This document shows positions 1-6,772 of a stretch of DNA of 13,418 nt, piece after piece. Below the pieces are notes generated by a model that worked only from the letters and a program-made list of their open reading frames with translations, did not search any database and had not been told where the DNA came from. Source of the stretch: Solirubrobacterales bacterium 70-9 (GTDB taxonomy: Bacteria; Actinomycetota; Thermoleophilia; Solirubrobacterales; 70-9); assembly GCA_001898095.1 (NCBI GenBank), contig MKSH01000019.1, forward strand, positions 21,327-34,744, read 5' to 3'. The translations under genes and the position numbers were made by a program. Within the stretch, counting starts at the first letter, position 1. Every line of letters starts with the position of its first letter.

Positions 1-390
1 GGCCGAGAGGCTGACCGCGTAGATCGCCACCGCGAGGGTCGCCTTGGGGGTCTTGGCGAAGAAGATCAGGGCGGCGCCGAGGACGAGCGAGATGAAGAAG
101 GCCCACTCGTGGGAGACGCCGCGCAGGCGCGGTTTGACCGCGGCGATCGCCTCGGTGGCGGCCTCTTTGGCGGCGGCGGCGCGCTCGTTTACCGCCTCGC
201 GGGCGTCGTGGGCGGCCTCGTTGACCGCCTCGCGGGCGGCGACGGCGCGCTCCCCGGCGGCCTCGCGGGCAGCCGTGGCGCGCTCGTTCATCGCCTCTTT
301 GGCGGCGTTCGCGCGCTCGTTCATCGCCTCGCGGGCGTCGCGGGCGCGGTCGCCCATCGATTCGGCGCCACGGCGGAAGTCATCGACCAT
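1..390 (-). CDS. TrhA / hemolysin III-family membrane protein with 11-residue repeat extension (partial, C-terminus outside window)
   Basis: Read on the minus strand, an open frame runs from ATG (388-390) to the window edge, giving the first 130 residues without a stop. Residues 88-130 (RLRGVSHEWAFFISLVLG and onward to AIYAVSLSA) match the start of the PAQR-type TrhA/hemolysin III family: the conserved short segment before helix 1, then helix 1, a short loop and the start of helix 2. The family is a seven-helix inner-membrane protein tied to membrane fluidity homeostasis. The first 86 residues are not part of the usual family: residues 19-84 are six 11-residue units of the form A(R/K)EAxNERAxA, with a weaker seventh unit before them (8-18), all alanine-rich and charged, likely one long amphipathic helix. 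No Shine-Dalgarno sequence precedes the ATG. It is divergent from nrdJ. Family assignment is fairly sure from a short conserved stretch; the rest of the protein is not visible. Confidence 0.75.
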   Translation of the reverse strand, partial: MVDDFRRGAESMGDRARDAREAMNERANAAKEAMNERATAAREAAGERAVAAREAVNEAAHDAREAVNERAAAAKEAATEAIAAVKPRLRGVSHEWAFFISLVLGAALIFFAKTPKATLAVAIYAVSLSA

Positions 391-556
391 GCGGGGGAGG
401 GTACCCACCGCGATTAAGTTCCGCCCGATTTGCGGAGTTGTCACAATATGGGGAGAGAAATCGGTGTCATGAGGGGTCAGATTTCACTTGTTCCGTCCGA
501 CCTGGAGAGGAACCTCGTCAACCCCTAAAAGACGCCTGCGAGAGGAGCAGTTCTAG
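391..556. promoter_or_regulatory. Divergent promoter region between the TrhA-like gene and nrdJ
   Basis: This 166-base gap must hold both promoters. Before nrdJ there is a good ribosome binding site, AGGAG (543-547), nine bases from ATG 557. The AT-rich patch at 438-449 (TTGTCACAATAT) contains CACAATAT, which resembles one half of an NrdR box (general form acaCwAtATaTwGtgt), but the second half is not conserved, so NrdR control is only a suggestion. An 8-base palindrome GGGTACCC lies at 399-406, close to the TrhA-like start. No cobalamin riboswitch core is recognisable. Minus 10 and minus 35 boxes cannot be assigned with confidence. Confidence 0.4.
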
Positions 557-3352
557 ATGTCCAAGACCGCCACTACCAGTCCCAAAAACGGTCTGCGCGG
601 GCTCTCCGTGGAGCGTCGTTTTTCGAGCGTCGACGTGCATCCTTTCGACCAGATCGAGTGGGAGATCCGCGATGCCGTGATCGGGAATCCGGACGATCCG
701 GCCTTCGAGCAGCGCGGGGTCGAGTTCCCCAAGACCTGGAGCCAGAACGCGACCAACATCGTCGCCCAGAAGTACTTCCGCGGCCGACTCGGCAGCCCCG
801 AGCGCGAGTCCTCGGTGAAACAGATGATCGGCCGCGTCGCCGGGACGATCGCCAACTGGGGCCGCGAGGGCGGCTACTTCGCCTCCGAGGAGGACGGCGA
901 CGCCTTCGAGATGGAGCTCACCGCGATCCTGCTGAACCAGAGGGCGGCCTTCAACTCGCCGGTCTGGTTCAACGTCGGCTTCGAGGAGCAGCCGCAGTGC
1001 AGCGCCTGCTTCATCCTCAGCGTCGAGGACACGATGGAGTCGATCCTCGACTGGAACACCAAGGAGGGGATGATCTTCCGCGGCGGCTCCGGCTCGGGGA
1101 TCAACCTGTCGAACATCCGCGGCTCGGTCGAGCACCTCTCGAAGGGCGGCCTCGCCTCCGGCCCGGTCAGCTTCATGCGCGGCGCCGACGCCTGGGCGGG
1201 CACGATCAAGTCGGGCGGCAAGACCCGCCGCGCGGCGAAGATGATCGTCCTCGACGTCGACCACCCGGACGTCGAGCACTTCATCTGGTGCAAGGCGAAA
1301 GAGGAGGAGAAGGCGGCCGCCCTGCGCGACGCCGGCTTCGACATGTCGATCGACGGTGAGGGCTTCACCTCGATCCAGTACCAGAACGCCAACAACTCGG
1401 TGCGCGTGACCGACGACTTCATGGAGGCCGTCGCCGCCGGCGAGGACTGGAACCTGACCGCCCGCACCGACGGCTCGGTCACCAAGACCCTCCCCGCCCG
1501 CGACCTGATGAACCAGATCGCCGACGCCGCCTGGCGCTGCGCCGACCCGGGGATCCAGTACGACACGACGATCAACCGCTGGCACACCAGCCCCGAGTCG
1601 GGCCGGATCAACGCCTCCAACCCCTGCAGCGAGTACATGCACGTCGACAACTCGGCCTGCAACCTGGCGTCGCTGAACCTGATGAAATTCCGCCGCCCCG
1701 ACGGCAGCTTCGACGTCGCCGACTTCGAGCACGCGGTCGACATCGTCTTCCTCGCCCAGGAGATCGTGGTCAGCCCGTCGAGCTACCCGACCGAGGAGAT
1801 CGGCGTCAACGCCCGCGCCTTCCGTCAGCTCGGCCTCGGCTTCGCCAACCTCGGCGCCCTGCTGATGGCCGACGGGATGCCCTACGACTCCGACGAGGGC
1901 CGCAACGTCGCCGCCGCGATCACGGCGCTGATGACCGGCCGCGCCTACCGCCAGTCGGCGCTGATCGCCGCGTCGGCGACCGGGCCCTACGACGAGTACG
2001 AGAAGAACCGCGAGCCCCACAACGGCGTCATGCGGATGCACCGCGACGCTTCATACGAAGTCAGCGGTGAGGGGATCAAGGGCGACCTGCTCGAGGCGGC
2101 GCAGCGCTCCTGGGACGAAGCGGTCGAGCTCGGTGAGGAGCACGGCTACCGCAACGCCCAGGCGACGGTGTTCGCGCCGACCGGGACGATCAGCTTCCTG
2201 ATGGACTGCGACACGACCGGGATCGAGCCGGACTTCTCGCTGGTCAAGTTCAAGGAGCTGGTCGGCGGCGGCTCGATGACGATCGTCAACCGCTCGGTGC
2301 CGCTGGCGCTGCAGACCCTCGGCTACTCGCAGGCGGAGATCGAACAGATCGACGCCTACATCGCCGAGAAGAACACGATCGTCGGCGCGCCCGGGCTGAA
2401 GGACGAGCACCTGCCGGTATTCGACGTCGCGGTCGGCGAGCGGGCCATCTCCTACACCGGCCACATCGACATGATGGCGGCGACCCAGCCGTTCCTCTCC
2501 GGGGCGATCTCGAAGACCGTCAACTTGCCGCAGTCGGCCACCGTCGCCGACATCGCCGACGCCTACACGCGCGGTTGGCAGGGCGGCCTCAAGGCGCTGG
2601 CGATCTACCGCGACGGCTCGAAGACGGCCCAGGCCCTGCGCACCGACGCGCAGGAGGACAAGGAGGCCGAGGCGGAGGTCGCGATGGCCGAGCCGGTCCG
2701 CAAGCGGATGCCGCAGGAGCGGGAATCGATCACCCACAAGTTCAACATCGCCGGGCATGAGGGCTACATCACCGCCGGCAAGTACGACGACGGCACGGTC
2801 GGCGAGATCTTCCTCACCGACATCGGCAAGGAGGGCTCGACGATGCGCGGGCTGCTCAACGCCTTCGCCACCGCGATCTCCCTCGGACTGCAGTACGGGG
2901 TGCCGCTCGAAGACTTCGTGCGGAAGTTCTCCTACATGCGCTTCGATCCGGAGGGCATGACGCAGAACCCGGAGATCCCGTTCGCCAAATCGATGCCCGA
3001 CTACATCATGCGCTGGCTCGCGAGCCGCTTCATCGACGACGTCGAGACGCTCGAGGAACTGGGGATCATGACCCAGGACGTGCGGAACAAGAAGGAAGCG
3101 GAGACCTCGCAGCTCGGCCTCGGCATCGCGACCGACACGGCCGGCCCGGCCAACGGCCACACGGGAGGCAACGGCAACGGCGGCGCGGCCAAGCCCGCCG
3201 CGGCAGCCTTCACCGACACCCCCCCGGTCCGCCCGGCGCGGATGCAGGGGATGGAGCTCGGCCCGGCCTGCGACCAGTGCGGAGGCATGATGCAGCGGAC
3301 GGGGTCCTGCTACACGTGTTCTTCGTGCGGGAACAACACCGGTTGCGGTTGA
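557..3352 (+). CDS. nrdJ: Adenosylcobalamin-dependent (class II) ribonucleotide reductase
   Basis: Reduces ribonucleotides to deoxyribonucleotides for DNA synthesis, using a thiyl radical generated from coenzyme B12, so it needs no oxygen. The 931 residues fit the long actinobacterial NrdJ type. Visible landmarks: CSACF with redox cysteine C151; NPCSE at 355-359 with radical-site N355, C357 and E359; partner redox cysteine C368 in NSACN; phosphate-binding PTGTI at 541-545; a TSCPD-type domain from about 727 to 830 (HKFNIAGHEGYITAG start); a low-complexity Gly/Asn/Ala linker around 860-900; and a C-terminal cysteine cluster C905, C908, C918, C921, C924, C930 that would serve as the thioredoxin-reducible tail or a zinc site. 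The start is set by AGGAG at 543-547. No nrdR or class I genes are adjacent. Followed by an intrinsic terminator, so probably monocistronic. Confidence 0.97.
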   Translation: MSKTATTSPKNGLRGLSVERRFSSVDVHPFDQIEWEIRDAVIGNPDDPAFEQRGVEFPKTWSQNATNIVAQKYFRGRLGSPERESSVKQMIGRVAGTIANWGREGGYFASEEDGDAFEMELTAILLNQRAAFNSPVWFNVGFEEQPQCSACFILSVEDTMESILDWNTKEGMIFRGGSGSGINLSNIRGSVEHLSKGGLASGPVSFMRGADAWAGTIKSGGKTRRAAKMIVLDVDHPDVEHFIWCKAKEEEKAAALRDAGFDMSIDGEGFTSIQYQNANNSVRVTDDFMEAVAAGEDWNLTARTDGSVTKTLPARDLMNQIADAAWRCADPGIQYDTTINRWHTSPESGRINASNPCSEYMHVDNSACNLASLNLMKFRRPDGSFDVADFEHAVDIVFLAQEIVVSPSSYPTEEIGVNARAFRQLGLGFANLGALLMADGMPYDSDEGRNVAAAITALMTGRAYRQSALIAASATGPYDEYEKNREPHNGVMRMHRDASYEVSGEGIKGDLLEAAQRSWDEAVELGEEHGYRNAQATVFAPTGTISFLMDCDTTGIEPDFSLVKFKELVGGGSMTIVNRSVPLALQTLGYSQAEIEQIDAYIAEKNTIVGAPGLKDEHLPVFDVAVGERAISYTGHIDMMAATQPFLSGAISKTVNLPQSATVADIADAYTRGWQGGLKALAIYRDGSKTAQALRTDAQEDKEAEAEVAMAEPVRKRMPQERESITHKFNIAGHEGYITAGKYDDGTVGEIFLTDIGKEGSTMRGLLNAFATAISLGLQYGVPLEDFVRKFSYMRFDPEGMTQNPEIPFAKSMPDYIMRWLASRFIDDVETLEELGIMTQDVRNKKEAETSQLGLGIATDTAGPANGHTGGNGNGGAAKPAAAAFTDTPPVRPARMQGMELGPACDQCGGMMQRTGSCYTCSSCGNNTGCG

Positions 3353-3380
3353 TCCCAGGGCGTAGCCCTGGAACTTCAAA

Positions 3381-3407
3381 GGCCGTCCCGAGAGGGGCGG
3401 CCTTTTT
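3381..3407 (+). terminator. Intrinsic terminator of nrdJ
   Basis: Inverted arms GGCCGTCCC (3381-3389) and GGGGCGGCC (3394-3402) form a 9-bp stem with one G-U pair and a GAGA tetraloop, followed at once by TTTTT (3403-3407). It begins 28 bases after the nrdJ stop. This is the only hairpin in the window with a proper U-tract. Confidence 0.88.
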
Positions 3408-3431
3408 GTCTGGACGGGGAGTTCGGGCGGG

Positions 3432-3660
3432 ACGGGAAAGGGACCCGGCCCTCTCGTAGGCGGTCCGGGCAGGCTGTGACCGCCCACGAGAGGGCCGGGT
3501 CCCCGGGGAGAGGGCGAGGGTGCGAGTCCCCGGTGTGGAGCGAAACCGTCCCGATGAGGCGGAAAGTCTCCACAGGCCGCCGCCGGGGCGGGGAGTCGTG
3601 AGGGGGACGCCGGGAACCCCACGTCCCCCGAGGGAAGGCGCCGCCAGGTGACCCTTCCGT
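3432..3660 (+). ncRNA. Candidate structured RNA of unknown class
   Basis: No convincing reading frame covers this stretch, but strong hairpins follow each other without gaps. H1: arms 3441-3456 and 3487-3502 pair perfectly over 16 bp, then an inner 7-bp stem (3459-3465 with 3478-3484). H2: 3503-3509 with 3527-3533 (CCGGGGA/TCCCCGG). H3: TGTGGAG 3534-3540 with CTCCACA 3568-3574, enclosing an internal loop (CGAAA opposite AAAGT) and an inner stem CCGTC/GGCGG capped by CCGATGA. A weak H4 lies at 3577-3591, H5 at 3602-3609 with 3622-3629 (8 bp), and H6 at 3633-3638 with 3653-3658. H1, H2 and H3 abut exactly. Bases 3432-3440 can alternatively pair with 3654-3660 (two bulges) as a closing helix that competes with H6. 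I could not match it to RNase P, tmRNA, 6S, SRP or a known riboswitch. The strand is assumed; GC-rich DNA also forms chance stems, but not usually 16-bp perfect ones. Confidence 0.38.
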
Positions 3661-3675
3661 GAGGACCGAGATGTC

Positions 3676-3718
3676 GATGGGCCGGAAAGCGCTCTATATC
3701 AGCGCTTTTCGGCCCATC
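3676..3718. repeat. Long palindromic hairpin, copy 1 of a repeat family
   Basis: Arms 3676-3693 and 3701-3718 pair over 18 bp with one G-T pair around the 7-base loop CTATATC. The outer part (GATGGGCCG, with CGGCCCATC opposite) is shared with the hairpin at 4241-4289, while the inner stem differs (AGCGCT here, CCGG there) yet stays paired in both. Read on the opposite strand, its loop (GATATAG) matches the ATATAG in copy 2, so the copies are best described as inverted relative to each other. There is no U-tract, but it could still act as a bidirectional terminator. Confidence 0.7.
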
Positions 3719-3840
3719 AACCTGGGGGCGTGGTGGAGGCGTGACGTCTTTCCCCGGAAGTGCACGGGACCTGCGCGCTTCCTGCCGGAAGGCTCCCGCC
3801 CCAGGCCGCCGGAGCCTCGAAGTGCGCCGTCCTTCGCCGG
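3719..3840. other. Remainder of the non-coding gap; only weak hairpins
   Basis: Between copy 1 of the palindrome and the stop of the acidic protein gene I see no gene. Two small hairpins, CTTCC/GGAAG (3778-3782 with 3787-3791) and GGCTCC/GGAGCC (3791-3796 with 3811-3816), lie just downstream of that minus-strand gene and could be a weak terminator, without a U-tract. Confidence 0.3.
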
Positions 3841-4221
3841 CTAGTGACTGATGCCGCGAGCGCTGAGGAAGTCGCGGACCTGCGAGGGGAAGTCCTTGCC
3901 GAAGGCGGCGCGGGTGGCCTCGCGGAGCACGTGGTCGGCCTCGTGGTCCTCGTTGCGGTCGCGGGGGTGCATGCCGATCCAGGCGGCAGCTGCCGCGGTG
4001 GCGAGGACGGCTCCGTCGTCGCCTTCGGGGTCGATCCCTTCCGCGGTCGCGACCAGGGTGCCGGCGAGGTCCTCGACCGCCGTCACCGGTCGGTCGTCGT
4101 CCTCGTAGATCTCATACAGGGCCATGATCGCGTCGTCCCCGTCGCCGGGATCGACGAGCGCGGCGGCGTCGCGGACGGCTTCGGAGACGGTCGGCGTGCG
4201 GTGGTGGTCTGACTCAGGCAT
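3841..4221 (-). CDS. Orphan acidic protein of 126 residues, function unknown
   Basis: A complete frame from ATG (4219-4221) to TAG (3841-3843) with the strong G/C third-position bias of its neighbours, so it is probably a real gene. I do not recognise a family. The product looks soluble: no signal peptide or membrane span, rich in Asp and Glu (for example YEIYEDDDRP and DPEGDDG), with an alanine-rich helix (LATAAAAAWIGMHP) in the middle and a predicted helical C-terminus ending in FLSARGISH. No cysteine is present. No Shine-Dalgarno sequence is seen before the ATG (CTGCCCGGCG precedes it), so either the message is leaderless or the start is elsewhere. It lies downstream of the P450 gene on the same strand, but a 20-bp palindrome separates the two, so co-transcription is doubtful. 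It is bracketed by two related palindromes. Confidence 0.7.
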   Translation of the reverse strand: MPESDHHRTPTVSEAVRDAAALVDPGDGDDAIMALYEIYEDDDRPVTAVEDLAGTLVATAEGIDPEGDDGAVLATAAAAAWIGMHPRDRNEDHEADHVLREATRAAFGKDFPSQVRDFLSARGISH

Positions 4222-4240
4222 CGCCGGGCAGACTACCCAT

Positions 4241-4289
4241 GTTGATGGGCCGAAAACCGGACATATAGACCGGTTTTCGGCCCATCAAC
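4241..4289. repeat. Long palindromic hairpin, copy 2 of the repeat family; possible P450 terminator
   Basis: Arms 4241-4260 and 4270-4289 are perfectly complementary over 20 bp around the 9-base loop ACATATAGA. It starts one base beyond the stop of the P450 gene (4291-4293) and ends about 20 bases before the start of the acidic protein gene, so it sits where a P450 terminator is expected. It lacks a U-tract beyond the TTTT inside the stem. It shares its outer arms and loop motif with 3676-3718. Confidence 0.75.
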
Positions 4290-4290
4290 C

Positions 4291-5592
4291 TCAGCTCAGG
4301 ACGACTTCGGCGTTGTGGCGCGGGGTCTCGGTGATCGCGCGGCGGAAGTTCCGCTCGGGGGCGGGATCGGCGGGGCGGATCATCCGGCGGGAGACCAGCT
4401 CGCGCAGCACGATCGCCATCTCCTGCTGGGCGAAGGAGGCGCCGAGGCAGCGGCGCACGCCGCCGCCGAAGGGGATCCAGGTGTAGGTGCCGGGCGGGTC
4501 GTCGAGGAAGCGCTCGGGGCGGAACGCGTCGGGCTCCGGATAGATCGTCGGATCGCGGTGGATCAGGTGGATGGCCGGCACCACCGAGACCCCGGCGGGC
4601 AGGTGATAGCCGCCGAGCTCGATCGCCTCGGTCAGCCGGCGGATGACGATCGAGATCACCGGCCGCAGGCGCAGCGTCTCCTGGATCGTCGCGGTCAGGT
4701 AGGCATCCTCCCCGGCCTCGACCTCGGCCCGCAGCCGCTCCAGCTTGTCGGGGTGGCGGACCAGCCGCTCGACCGCCCAGGAGAGCGCCGTCGCCGTCGT
4801 CTCGTGACCGGCGACCAGCAGGGTGAGGAGCTCGTCGTGGATCTCGGCGTCGCTCATCGGCGAGCCGTCCTCGTGCCGGGCGGCGACCAGCAGCGAGAGG
4901 ATGTCGTCGCGCTCCTCGAGATCGGCGGCGGCGCGGCGCTCGGCGATCTCGGCGCCGATCAGCGCCGCGACCCGGTCGGTGCGCCGGCGAAAGGGCGGGT
5001 AGAGGCGGATCCGCGACGGGCCGATCGCCAGCAGCGGCACGATCATCCGCGGGTTGGTCAGCAGGTCGAGGAAGTCCCGCAGCGCCGCGCGCAGGTCGCC
5101 CAGCCGCGCTCCCCCGTGCACCCCGAAGACGGTCTCGATGATGATGTCCAGCGTCATCGCCTGCATCCGCGGGCGCAGCTGCCAGGGCACGCCGTTCGGC
5201 CAGCTGTCGATCTCCCGCACGGCGATCTCCCGCATCGTGCTTTCGTAGCCCTCCATCCGCTTGCCGTGGAAGGGCGGCAGCAGCAGTTTGCGCTGGCTCA
5301 TGTGCGGCGCCTCGTCGAGCACCAGCACCGAGTTGGGACCGAGCAGCGGGCGGAGGATCTCGTTGCCCTCGCCCGCGTGGAAGACCTTCGGGTCGCCGCG
5401 GAAGATCTCTTTGACCAGCTCCGGGTCGGAGACGATCACCCACTTGCCCTCGTAGGCGATTTCGAGGGTGAACATCGGGCCGAGCCGGCGACGGGACTGG
5501 GAGAGCAACCACTGCGCCTGCCGCGACCAGATCGCGGTCTGGATCGGGCGGGGCATTCGCGGACGGGGCGGGAGTCCGTTTTGCGCCTGCAT
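4291..5592 (-). CDS. Cytochrome P450 (soluble bacterial type)
   Basis: Heme-thiolate monooxygenase of 433 residues. Seen: I-helix oxygen-activation motif AGHETT at 261-266; K-helix ExxR at E305-R308 (ETLRLR); the FRPERF meander segment; and the heme-binding loop FGGGVRRCLG with axial Cys382. There is no N-terminal membrane anchor, so it would be cytosolic and need ferredoxin-type electron partners, which are not encoded nearby. The N-terminal pattern (GPMFTLEI, then IFRGDPKVFHAGEGN) recalls the mycobacterial CYP135/137/138 group, whose substrates are poorly known; this is recall, not a search. The start is uncertain: M1 has no Shine-Dalgarno sequence, and M13 (MPRPIQTAIW) is an alternative. 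It is divergent from an alpha/beta hydrolase with an 82-base gap, so the two may share regulation. Confidence 0.95.
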   Translation of the reverse strand: MQAQNGLPPRPRMPRPIQTAIWSRQAQWLLSQSRRRLGPMFTLEIAYEGKWVIVSDPELVKEIFRGDPKVFHAGEGNEILRPLLGPNSVLVLDEAPHMSQRKLLLPPFHGKRMEGYESTMREIAVREIDSWPNGVPWQLRPRMQAMTLDIIIETVFGVHGGARLGDLRAALRDFLDLLTNPRMIVPLLAIGPSRIRLYPPFRRRTDRVAALIGAEIAERRAAADLEERDDILSLLVAARHEDGSPMSDAEIHDELLTLLVAGHETTATALSWAVERLVRHPDKLERLRAEVEAGEDAYLTATIQETLRLRPVISIVIRRLTEAIELGGYHLPAGVSVVPAIHLIHRDPTIYPEPDAFRPERFLDDPPGTYTWIPFGGGVRRCLGASFAQQEMAIVLRELVSRRMIRPADPAPERNFRRAITETPRHNAEVVLS

Positions 5593-5674
5593 GGACTGAA
5601 CTTACGCCCGCGTACCGATGAATTGGTGTGACGTTCGTCGCACAGATCAGTGTCATGTGAAATATCCTGGCTGC
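5593..5674. promoter_or_regulatory. Divergent promoter region between P450 and alpha/beta hydrolase
   Basis: This 82-base gap is more AT-rich than its surroundings and must hold both promoters. TGTG (5627-5630) and CACA (5641-5644) bracket a short imperfect inverted repeat that could be an operator. No ribosome binding site is recognisable for either gene, and promoter boxes cannot be placed reliably. Confidence 0.35.
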
Positions 5675-6772
5675 ATGGCCAAACCGGCGCCGCGCCTCCC
5701 CGTCCCGATCGAGCACGCAATCCTGAAGTGGGCCTGCGGGCTCTCGCCTCGCGCCTCCCGCGCCGTCTTCGGCAAGCCGCCGACGGTCGACGGCCAGACG
5801 CTCTCGACCGAGACCCACGCCCTGCTCTCACTCGCCCGCCTCTCCGGGACGAGCGGCTTCTTCGCAGGCTTCAGCATCGAGCAGGCGCGGTCGAACACCC
5901 GCTACGAGTCCCGCGTGATGGCCCGCCGGCCGAAGCTGCCGATGACCGAGATCCGCAAGGTCGACATCCCCGGCCCCGGTGGCCGCCTCCCCGCCCGCCT
6001 CTACGTCGCCGAGCCCTCGCCCGCGGGCGAGCCGGCGCCGCTGCTCGTCTACTACCACGGCGGCGGCTGGGTGATCGGCGACCTCGACGTCTACGACGAC
6101 GTCTTCCGGCTGCTCGCCGCGACCTCCGGCTGCCGCGTGCTGGGGGTCGACTATCGGCTCGCCCCCGAGCACCCCTTCCCGGAGCCGCTCGAAGACGCCT
6201 TCGCCGCCTTCCAGTGGGCGGCGTCGAACGGCGAGTCGCTCGGTGCCGACCCGGCGCGGATCGCCGTCGGCGGCGACTCGGCCGGCGGCAACATGGCCGC
6301 CGTGATCAGCCACCGGGCCCGCGACGGCGGCGGGCCCCAGCCTGCGATGCAGCTGCTGATCTACCCGGTCACCGACTCCGCCGACGACACCCGCTCGCGC
6401 CACCTCTTCTCCGAGGGCTACATCCTCACCCGGGCCGACATGGAGAAGTTCGAAGCGGCCTACCTGCCGCCCGGAACCGACGCCACCGACCAGCGCATCT
6501 CCGTCCTCCAGTGCCCCGACCTGCGCGGCCTGCCGACCGCCTACGTCGCCACCGCGGGCTTCGACCCGCTGCGCGACGAGGGCGAGGCCTACGCGCTGAA
6601 GATGCGCGACTGCGGCGTGCGCGTCGCGCTGCGCCGCCACCCCGGACTGATCCACACCTTCGTCAACCAGACGTCGATCAACCGGACCGCGCTCGGCGCG
6701 ATGCTCGAGATTGCCGGCGCCCTGCGGCTCGGCCTCGCCGCCGCTCCCGCCGCGGTGCCCGCCGCCGGCTAG
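5675..6772 (+). CDS. Alpha/beta hydrolase, hormone-sensitive lipase (GDXG) family esterase
   Basis: A serine esterase or lipase of 365 residues. Seen: oxyanion-hole motif HGGGW (128-132), nucleophile elbow GDSAGG with Ser202, the acid in GFDPLRDE (Asp297) and catalytic His327 in LIHTF; order and spacing are those of the HSL/GDXG family. The first 90 residues form a helical cap region, with no signal peptide, so the enzyme should be cytosolic. The chosen start (ATG 5675) gives MAKPAPRLP; an in-frame ATG at 5618 would add 19 residues (MNWCDVRRTD...) that look unlike protein and lie in the promoter region. The substrate cannot be told from the sequence. Its stop codon is inside the large palindrome shared with the convergent regulator gene. 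Confidence 0.93.
   Translation: MAKPAPRLPVPIEHAILKWACGLSPRASRAVFGKPPTVDGQTLSTETHALLSLARLSGTSGFFAGFSIEQARSNTRYESRVMARRPKLPMTEIRKVDIPGPGGRLPARLYVAEPSPAGEPAPLLVYYHGGGWVIGDLDVYDDVFRLLAATSGCRVLGVDYRLAPEHPFPEPLEDAFAAFQWAASNGESLGADPARIAVGGDSAGGNMAAVISHRARDGGGPQPAMQLLIYPVTDSADDTRSRHLFSEGYILTRADMEKFEAAYLPPGTDATDQRISVLQCPDLRGLPTAYVATAGFDPLRDEGEAYALKMRDCGVRVALRRHPGLIHTFVNQTSINRTALGAMLEIAGALRLGLAAAPAAVPAAG

Noticed and set aside
518..2041. A 507-codon open frame on the minus strand opposite nrdJ
   Set aside because: It is a shadow of nrdJ created by GC-rich codon bias; its product is Val/Gly/Arg/Ala-rich with no domain, while the plus-strand frame has all NrdJ active-site motifs.
3551..3566. Hammerhead ribozyme-like core (CCGATGAG near GGAAAG)
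   Set aside because: The core needs CUGANGA, a stem, then GAAA; here the U is C, the intervening stem is too short, and the bases lie within an ordinary hairpin loop.
3510..3574. Resemblance to a cobalamin riboswitch, RNase P RNA or a tRNA T-arm (GGGTGCGAGTCCC, GGCGGAAAGTC)
   Set aside because: Only short matches; the cobalamin core, the RNase P conserved regions in order, and the rest of a tRNA cloverleaf are absent. The region also lies after nrdJ, not before it.
3659..3844. Possible small protein MGRKALYISAFRPIN... across the first palindrome
   Set aside because: The similar peptide at the second palindrome comes only from the shared DNA palindrome; frames elsewhere differ and there is no ribosome binding site.
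4241..4289. Integron attC site suggested by GTT...AAC ends
   Set aside because: The tips do not fit GTTRRRY/RYYYAAC, the stem is perfect without the extrahelical bases typical of attC, and no integrase is present.
4214..5818. A 534-codon minus-strand frame and a 438-codon plus-strand frame over the P450 gene
   Set aside because: Both are Arg/Pro/Ala-rich shadows; the P450 frame contains the heme loop, ExxR and AGHETT motifs.
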